NCBI GenBank assembly: GCA_034434335.1
Contig: DAOTZS010000245.1
Span: 1-43,977, forward strand
Direction: 5' to 3'
Length of the DNA stretch: 43,977 nucleotides
Source: DAOTZS01 sp034434335
GTDB lineage: Bacteria; Chloroflexota; Anaerolineae; CG2-30-64-16
Part shown: piece by piece, positions 39,332 to 43,977 of the stretch
How positions within the stretch are numbered: position 1 is the stretch's first letter
Layout of the letters: every line of letters starts with the position of its first letter
Program-made: the position numbers and the translations under genes
Notes under the pieces: generated by a model
What the model was told of the DNA's origin: nothing
Databases searched by the model: none
Seen by the model: only the letters and a program-made list of their open reading frames with translations

Positions 39332-40282
39332 TCACCGGGGCAGGAAGCTGGCGTCTACCATCTCGGCATAGGTGAGGCTGCGGCTGACCAGCCCTTTCTC
39401 CTGCAGCCAGCGGACTGCGTCGGCGATCTCCTCCTCGGTTGGCACACCTGGGCCGGGGAAGGGTGGCATCTGATAACTGTCCTGGATGGCCTCCGGGACC
39501 CGGCCCTTCTCGATCAACAGCGCCCGATAGCGGTCGGGATGGGCGTTGAGTTCGTCCACCGCCTGCCGCCAGGCGAGCAGGAACTTCCTGATCGTGGCCG
39601 GCTTACTCTGCAGCGCGGCCTCGGTAAAGGCCAGCACCGACTGCGACAGCCCGGCGTAGCGCGTATCATCGGCTACCAGGCGAGCACCAGCGGCCAGCGC
39701 GCCCTGCGCCAGGGGGTCGGGCAGGGTGGCCGCCGGCACGTTCCCGTTCATGAGTTGCTCGAAACGCACAGGTATGGCGCTCACCTCCTGGATCACAATC
39801 TCGTCCCGCCGCAGCCCTTCTCCCTCCAGGATGCGATAGGTCACGTATTCGATCACCGTGTTCTGGCTGATAGCAATCGGCACGCCACGCAGGTCAGCCG
39901 GGGTAGCGATGGCCGTGCCCGGGCCGGCCAGGATACGCAGCATTGGAGCCTCAGGATAAGCGCGCCGCGCGGTATACACCGCCTTTACTTTCGCTTTCTC
40001 TTTGTTGAACAGGCCGACCGCAATCAGATCGGCCACCATGCCATCGGCCTGGCCGGTCTGGATCAACACATCCCGTTCCTGCGCGCTCTTCACCGGAATA
40101 CTTTCCACCTGGATACCCTGGGCAGCGAAATAGCCGTTTTGCTCGGCGATGAAAACAGGGATCACATCAAGGATCGGCAGCAAGGCCACCCGCAACTTGG
40201 TATCCTCAGGTGGCACCGGCACACACGCAGCCAACACCACCATCAACGAGACGACTCTTACCAGAGATTTTAGCCTATCCAT
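39332..40282 (-). CDS. ABC substrate-binding lipoprotein, NMT1/THI5-like (SsuA/TauA) family
   Basis: 316 residues; GGAGGAG 5 nt before the ATG. The signal peptide MDRLKSLVRVVSLMVVLAAC ends in a lipobox (Cys20). The first domain begins KLRVALLPILDVIPVFIAEQNGYFAAQGIQVESIPVKSAQERDVLIQTGQADGMVADLIAVGL, the usual NMT1-type start. GTAIATPADLRGVPIAISQNTVIEYVTYRILE follows. The ligand is unknown; relatives bind sulfonates, HMP or riboflavin precursors. It lies between the UbiA-like gene (64 bp upstream) and its ATPase. Confidence 0.9.
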   Translation of the reverse strand: MDRLKSLVRVVSLMVVLAACVPVPPEDTKLRVALLPILDVIPVFIAEQNGYFAAQGIQVESIPVKSAQERDVLIQTGQADGMVADLIAVGLFNKEKAKVKAVYTARRAYPEAPMLRILAGPGTAIATPADLRGVPIAISQNTVIEYVTYRILEGEGLRRDEIVIQEVSAIPVRFEQLMNGNVPAATLPDPLAQGALAAGARLVADDTRYAGLSQSVLAFTEAALQSKPATIRKFLLAWRQAVDELNAHPDRYRALLIEKGRVPEAIQDSYQMPPFPGPGVPTEEEIADAVRWLQEKGLVSRSLTYAEMVDASFLPR

Positions 40283-40346
40283 GCCATCTCCTCCGGTTCT
40301 CAGCTAATTGCAGCGTAACGCGCATGTCACTCTGTTTACCCAGGGA

Positions 40347-41198
40347 TCAAAACCACAGCCCTGCCCACGCGGCAAGGAAGATCAGCACACTGATATAGCC
40401 GTTGACATTGAAGAAGGCCACGTTGACCCGGCTGAGATCATCGGGTTTGACCAGGCTGTTCTCCCACCACAGCAAAGCCGCCACCGCCAGCGTGCCCACC
40501 CAAAAAGGCCACCCCAACCGCATAGACCACCCTACCGCAGCCAGGGCCACCACGGTCAGGACATGGTTGATCTTCGCCACCCGCAACGCGGTCGCAATGC
40601 CGAAGCGCGCCGGCACCGCATGCAACCCTTCCCGGCGGTCGAACTCGGCGTCCTGGCAGGCGTAGATGATGTCAAAGCCGGCCATCCACACGGTCACTGT
40701 CAACCAGAGCAGCCAGGGAGCAGGATGGGCAAGCGAGCCGGTCACAGCCGCCCAGGCGCCCGAGGCCGCCATGCCATCGGTAAACCCCAGCACCCAATGG
40801 CTGGCCCACGTGAAGCGCTTGGTGTAGCTATAGCCGATCAGAAAAACAACCGCGGCCGGCAGCAAGGTAAGCACGAAGCGGTTCAACTGCCAGGCCGCCA
40901 GGGTCAGGATGGCCAACGCTCCCACGGCAATAGCCCTCACCGTGCGAGGGCTGATCTCGCCCCGCGGCAGCGCCCGCCCCTGGGTACGGGGATTGCGGGC
41001 GTCGTAGAAGCGATCGGCCAGCCGGTTGACTGCAAACGCCAGGGTGCGGGCCGCGGCCATGGCCACCGTGATCCAGAAGAACTTGTGCCAGCCCGGCCAG
41101 CCCCCAGCCGCCAGCACCATCCCCAGATAAGCAAAAGGCAAAGCGAAGATGGTGTGCTCGAACTTCACCATCTCCAGGAACACGCGGACCTGTCTCAT
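40347..41198 (-). CDS. UbiA-family prenyltransferase (4-hydroxybenzoate / MqnP-like)
   Basis: 283 residues, about eight membrane helices. The two Mg-diphosphate motifs are present: NRLADRFYDARNPRTQGRALPRG (N..AD...D) and DIIYACQDAEFDRREGLHAVPARFG. The start MRQVRVFLEMVKFEHTIFALPFAYLGMV is that of the UbiA/MqnP subgroup. The ATG at 41198 overlaps the mntP stop as ATGA; the longer frame is a shadow. It attaches a polyprenyl chain to an aromatic ring. With the ubiE-like gene it fits late steps of menaquinone synthesis (futalosine route in Chloroflexota), but mqnA-D genes are not in the window. Confidence 0.9.
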   Translation of the reverse strand: MRQVRVFLEMVKFEHTIFALPFAYLGMVLAAGGWPGWHKFFWITVAMAAARTLAFAVNRLADRFYDARNPRTQGRALPRGEISPRTVRAIAVGALAILTLAAWQLNRFVLTLLPAAVVFLIGYSYTKRFTWASHWVLGFTDGMAASGAWAAVTGSLAHPAPWLLWLTVTVWMAGFDIIYACQDAEFDRREGLHAVPARFGIATALRVAKINHVLTVVALAAVGWSMRLGWPFWVGTLAVAALLWWENSLVKPDDLSRVNVAFFNVNGYISVLIFLAAWAGLWF

Positions 41199-41755
41199 CT
41201 CACCAGATGACTTACCACCACCCGCACCCCAATCCCGATCAGGATCAGCCCTCCTACCACCTCCATGCGCTTGCCAAACACCTTCCCCAGCCGATGGCCC
41301 GCCAGCAGGGCCAGCAGGCTCAGACACCCCGTCACCACCCCGATCACCACCACGGGATAGAGGATTGGCACTGCCAACATGGCCAGGCTCAGGCCAACAG
41401 CGAAGGCATCAATGCTCGTCGCGATCGCCAGCATCACGAGCGTCGCCCCCCGCGAAGGGTCGCCAGCAAGCACCTCCCCATCCGGGTCCAGCCCCGAGCG
41501 GATCATGCGCGCCCCGACGAAGGTCAGTAGCCCCAGTGCCACCCAGTGATCAAAGCTGGCGATAAAGCGGGCGATGTTGCTGCCGGCCAGCCAGCCCAAC
41601 GTCGGCATCAGCGCCTGGAAGAGGCCGAAGTGGAAGGAAAGCCGGAACACCGGCCGCGGCCCCTGGAGATAGCGCGTCGTACCGGCCCCCAGCGACACCG
41701 CGAACGCATCCATGGCCAGGCCGACAGCGATCAAAAAGATCTCGACAAACCCCAT
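41195..41755 (-). CDS. mntP: MntP-type manganese efflux pump
   Basis: 186 residues, six membrane helices in two repeats. MGFVEIFLIAVGLAMDAFAVSLGAG and ATSIDAFAVGLSLAMLAVPI carry the paired DAFAV motifs of the family. VALGLLTFVGARMIRSGL and RLGKVFGKRMEVVGGLILIGIGV are typical. The start at 41755 is set by family alignment; AGGGG 7-10 nt upstream is partly formed by the inner end of element E1. Coupled to the UbiA-like gene. Confidence 0.9.
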   Translation of the reverse strand: MGFVEIFLIAVGLAMDAFAVSLGAGTTRYLQGPRPVFRLSFHFGLFQALMPTLGWLAGSNIARFIASFDHWVALGLLTFVGARMIRSGLDPDGEVLAGDPSRGATLVMLAIATSIDAFAVGLSLAMLAVPILYPVVVIGVVTGCLSLLALLAGHRLGKVFGKRMEVVGGLILIGIGVRVVVSHLVR

Positions 41756-41763
41756 CCGCCACC

Positions 41764-41936
41764 CCTGAGAGCTTGTTTGAAAAACGCTCGTAGTAAGCCA
41801 CGAAGTGGAGCGGAGTGGCGTTTGAATGGCCCAAAATGCCTCCTGGCAGCCCGCAAGTAGTGTAAAGTGGCAGCTAGACGGCACTCCGCTTTGCTCCGTG
41901 CCTGACTACAAACGAATTCTCAAACACGCTCTCAGG
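41764..41936. mobile_element. Family E MITE-like element E1
   Basis: 173 bp bounded by CCTGAGAGC(T/G)TGTTTGA and the complement, imperfect inverted repeats of about 30 bp. CACC stands on both sides (41760-41763 and 41937-41940), a possible 4-bp target duplication. It separates the mntP start codon from a TATAAT box. No coding content. Confidence 0.8.
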
Positions 41937-41941
41937 CACCG

Positions 41942-41947
41942 ATTATA
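41942..41947 (-). promoter_or_regulatory. TATAAT -10 element upstream of mntP
   Basis: TATAAT on the minus strand just outside E1; the -35 at 17 nt (TTCGCC) is weak. Transcription would begin at the E1 boundary, so the whole mntP leader would be the element. Confidence 0.45.
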
Positions 41948-42024
41948 ACCGCTGGCGAGGCAATGGCGAAATCCAGATAGATCCCTGTTGGCCGTCCTCT
42001 CGTCGAGCCAGAGCCAAATCCGAC

Positions 42025-42054
42025 TTGGCCGGCTCCCGCGGGATATGCTATACT
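42025..42054 (+). promoter_or_regulatory. Promoter of the FtsX/MacB-type gene
   Basis: TTGGCC (42025-42030), an 18-nt spacer and TATACT (42049-42054) with an extended TG (TGCTATACT). It leaves a 57-nt leader before the ATG. The region 41937-42117 otherwise holds nothing but the divergent mntP promoter. Confidence 0.65.
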
Positions 42055-42117
42055 AGCAAACACATGCATGCCCACCACATCGCACCGCGCGGCAATAACC
42101 AGGAGGACGGAAGTCCC

Positions 42118-43977
42118 ATGGCCTCACTTGCCAGGGTATCTACCACGGCGTCCCAGCCCGCCTCAGCCAGGTCGCGGCTGCCTGGCCTGAAACGGCATGG
42201 CCCTCAGCCCCAACTCTCTTTCGAGCGCGACGACGTGAGGGGGCCAGCGCGCGCGGTGGGTATCTTGCTCGGCTGGATGAAGCTGGCCCTCAAGCGCATC
42301 CTCTACCACCCAACCCTGACGGGCCTGGCCCTTCTTGCCCTGGTCCTGGCTATCGGGCTGGTCACCAGTGCTGGCTTCTTTTCGCAAGCTGTAGACAAAG
42401 CCATCCTGCTTCAGGAGCTGGAGGCGCTGAGCCAGATGACCGGGCGTCCTCCCTTCTCTACCCGCGTCTATTTCTTCCCTTCGTCCAGGAAACCCCTGTC
42501 ACTGGAAGCCGCTGAGCGTGCCGGCCGCTCGGTAGCTGAGTCCCTTTCATCCGAAGTGGGGCTTCCCCTCAACCAATGGGGCGTCCATGTCGAAAGCGGT
42601 AGCATGATGTTGCGGCCCACCGAAGATGACACCAGGTTTGGGAATACGGACAGGCTCCTGGCAACCATGGACTTCGCTTACATCGCCGATGTGGCGGATC
42701 ACATGGAGATCGTCGCCGGCGACGCCATGGATGATGGACGCTCCCAAGACGTCCTCGATGTGTGGATGCATGTCCGCATGGCGGAGAAGATGGGCGTTCT
42801 GGCGGGCGAGATGTTCTATGTCGCGCCCACCATGGCGTATCCGCCGACCCGCATCCGTGTCCGTGGCATCTGGAGGGCCACGGACCCACAGGAGACCTTC
42901 TGGTTCAACGATCCCGATACCAATTTGCAGGATGCCTTTCTGGTAAGGCGGCAGGATTACATTGATTACGTCGAACCTATGGTCCCTTCTAAAACCCGTT
43001 TTGCCGCCTGGCACATTGTGTTGGATGACCGCTGGGTCGTGCCATCGCGCGCCCGCCAATACGTGCGTGGGTTTGAGCGCGGCATTGCTATCATCAACAA
43101 GTATCTGCCCGACGCCCGACTCGACATCTCCCCCCTGGAGCCCCTGACACAGTTTGTGCAGCGCAACCGGACGTTGATGACGATCCTGCTCGGGTTCAAC
43201 ATCCCGGCTCTAGGTTTCCTCATCTACTATTTGATCCTGACCGCAGCCACCATCGCTTACTGGCAACGGCAAGAGACGAGTACATTGGTCAGCCGTGGCA
43301 TGAGCATATGGGGTGTGCTCGGGCTTACGGCCATGGAACAAGTTTTGCTCTTCATCGTGGGGGTACCTCTGGGCATTGCTTTTGGCATGTGGATCGCCCG
43401 CATGATGAGCTATACCCACAGCTTCCTCCAGTTCACCAGGCGAGAGCCTCTGCCCGTCTCTCTGTATGGCATGGATTTCACCCTCATCCTTGCCATCCTG
43501 GCAGTGACTCTCCTGGCGCGGCTGTGGCCGGCAGCCAAGGCAGCCCGCCGCACCGCGGTAGAACACGATCGCGAGCGGGCCAGGCCTGTGCGCAATCCTT
43601 TTTGGTATCGCTTCTACCTGGACCTGCTCCTGGTTGGGCCCACTGCCTATCTTTACCGCCAGTTGCTGAATCGGGGTTCCCTCTCCCTATTGGTGCATGA
43701 TCGCCCCGAGGAAATCTACAGCGACCCATTGCTGATCCTGGTCCCCGCGCTGTTCGCCCTTAGCGCGGCGCTGCTGACCATGCGCCTGTTTCCGCTCATG
43801 ATGCGCCTTCTTGACCGGATTGCCAGCCTGGCCCCCTGGGTTGCCCCGCACCTGGCGCTACGGCAACTGGGGCGACAGCACCAGAGCTACCTCAATCCCC
43901 TCTTGCTGGTCATCATCTCGCTGGCCCTGGGCATCTACACCCTTTCCATGGCGGCCAGCCTGGACCAGTGGCTGATC
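42118..43977 (+). CDS. FtsX/MacB-type ABC permease, N-terminal part
   Basis: The plus-strand frame stays open from the ATG at 42118 (AGGAGG 11 nt upstream) to the right edge: 620 codons with no stop, so the C-terminus is missing. A cytosolic start of about 65 residues precedes TM1 (LTGLALLALVLAIGLVTSAG, residues 67-86). An extracytoplasmic domain of about 260 residues follows, then TM2-TM4 (about 354-377, 398-425, 448-470), the FtsX-like core with WPAAKAARRTAVEHDRER after it. A second block starts near residue 537 (LLILVPALFALSAALLTM) and the frame ends in another hydrophobic stretch. Two FtsX-like halves are typical of lipid or peptide export permeases of large ABC systems. Its ATPase should lie beyond the window. 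Confidence 0.85.
   Translation, partial: MASLARVSTTASQPASARSRLPGLKRHGPQPQLSFERDDVRGPARAVGILLGWMKLALKRILYHPTLTGLALLALVLAIGLVTSAGFFSQAVDKAILLQELEALSQMTGRPPFSTRVYFFPSSRKPLSLEAAERAGRSVAESLSSEVGLPLNQWGVHVESGSMMLRPTEDDTRFGNTDRLLATMDFAYIADVADHMEIVAGDAMDDGRSQDVLDVWMHVRMAEKMGVLAGEMFYVAPTMAYPPTRIRVRGIWRATDPQETFWFNDPDTNLQDAFLVRRQDYIDYVEPMVPSKTRFAAWHIVLDDRWVVPSRARQYVRGFERGIAIINKYLPDARLDISPLEPLTQFVQRNRTLMTILLGFNIPALGFLIYYLILTAATIAYWQRQETSTLVSRGMSIWGVLGLTAMEQVLLFIVGVPLGIAFGMWIARMMSYTHSFLQFTRREPLPVSLYGMDFTLILAILAVTLLARLWPAAKAARRTAVEHDRERARPVRNPFWYRFYLDLLLVGPTAYLYRQLLNRGSLSLLVHDRPEEIYSDPLLILVPALFALSAALLTMRLFPLMMRLLDRIASLAPWVAPHLALRQLGRQHQSYLNPLLLVIISLALGIYTLSMAASLDQWLI

Overview
The window looks like a chromosomal segment of a GC-rich bacterium of the phylum Chloroflexota (Anaerolineae/Caldilineae-like). 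This is inferred from gene content: an Elp3 radical-SAM/GNAT protein, DUF6391 and PTPS-related membrane proteins, a LysM protein with an N-terminal zinc ribbon, MutS2, a menaquinone-type UbiA/UbiE pair and many GTG/TTG starts. No rRNA, tRNA, CRISPR array or transposase gene was found. The first gene (minus strand) and the last gene (plus strand) run off the window.

Layout. 1-5.4 kb: a partial TIR/DUF4062-like gene, the ene-reductase namA, elp3, a divergent SAM methyltransferase whose start codon interlocks with that of elp3, and a LysM protein. 5.4-16 kb (all minus): MFS exporter, recN, a large PTPS-related membrane protein and the LysM protein form one operon-like run; hisS, a 1126-residue glycosidase-like protein with carboxypeptidase-regulatory repeats, and nadK form another. 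16-24.5 kb (minus): DUF72 protein, glycyl radical enzyme, peptide-type ABC binding protein and two permeases (no ATPases nearby), and an HD-domain protein. 24.8-27.7 kb (plus): a small operon of an FtsK-type translocase without membrane anchor, a one-membrane-protein gene, a DUF6504-like gene and possibly a fourth small gene. Its promoter carries two perfect LexA-type palindromes. 27.7-35.2 kb (minus): holA, DUF6391 protein, GT2 glycosyltransferase, LPG-synthase-like flippase, mutS2 and a URO-D-like protein. 35.5-41.8 kb: cutA, a hot-dog thioesterase, then a minus-strand operon mntP - ubiA/mqnP-like - ABC binding protein - ATPase - permease - ubiE/menG-like. 42.1 kb to the end: the start of an FtsX/MacB-type permease (plus).

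The outstanding non-coding feature is a dense population of short, hairpin-rich mobile repeats in the spaces between genes. Family A has ends GTAACTATTCAG and 8-bp target duplications; nine copies are present, and one has split an intrinsic terminator whose uninterrupted form can be rebuilt exactly. Families B, C, D and E are also present, with nested insertions (B in A, E in B). Several repeats sit on stop codons or supply the last residues of proteins: elp3 and the GT2 gene share a repeat-derived tail. The best candidate for a little-described system is the LexA-box FtsK/membrane/DUF6504 operon at 24.85-27.7 kb. The repeat families are the best evidence of recent genome dynamics.
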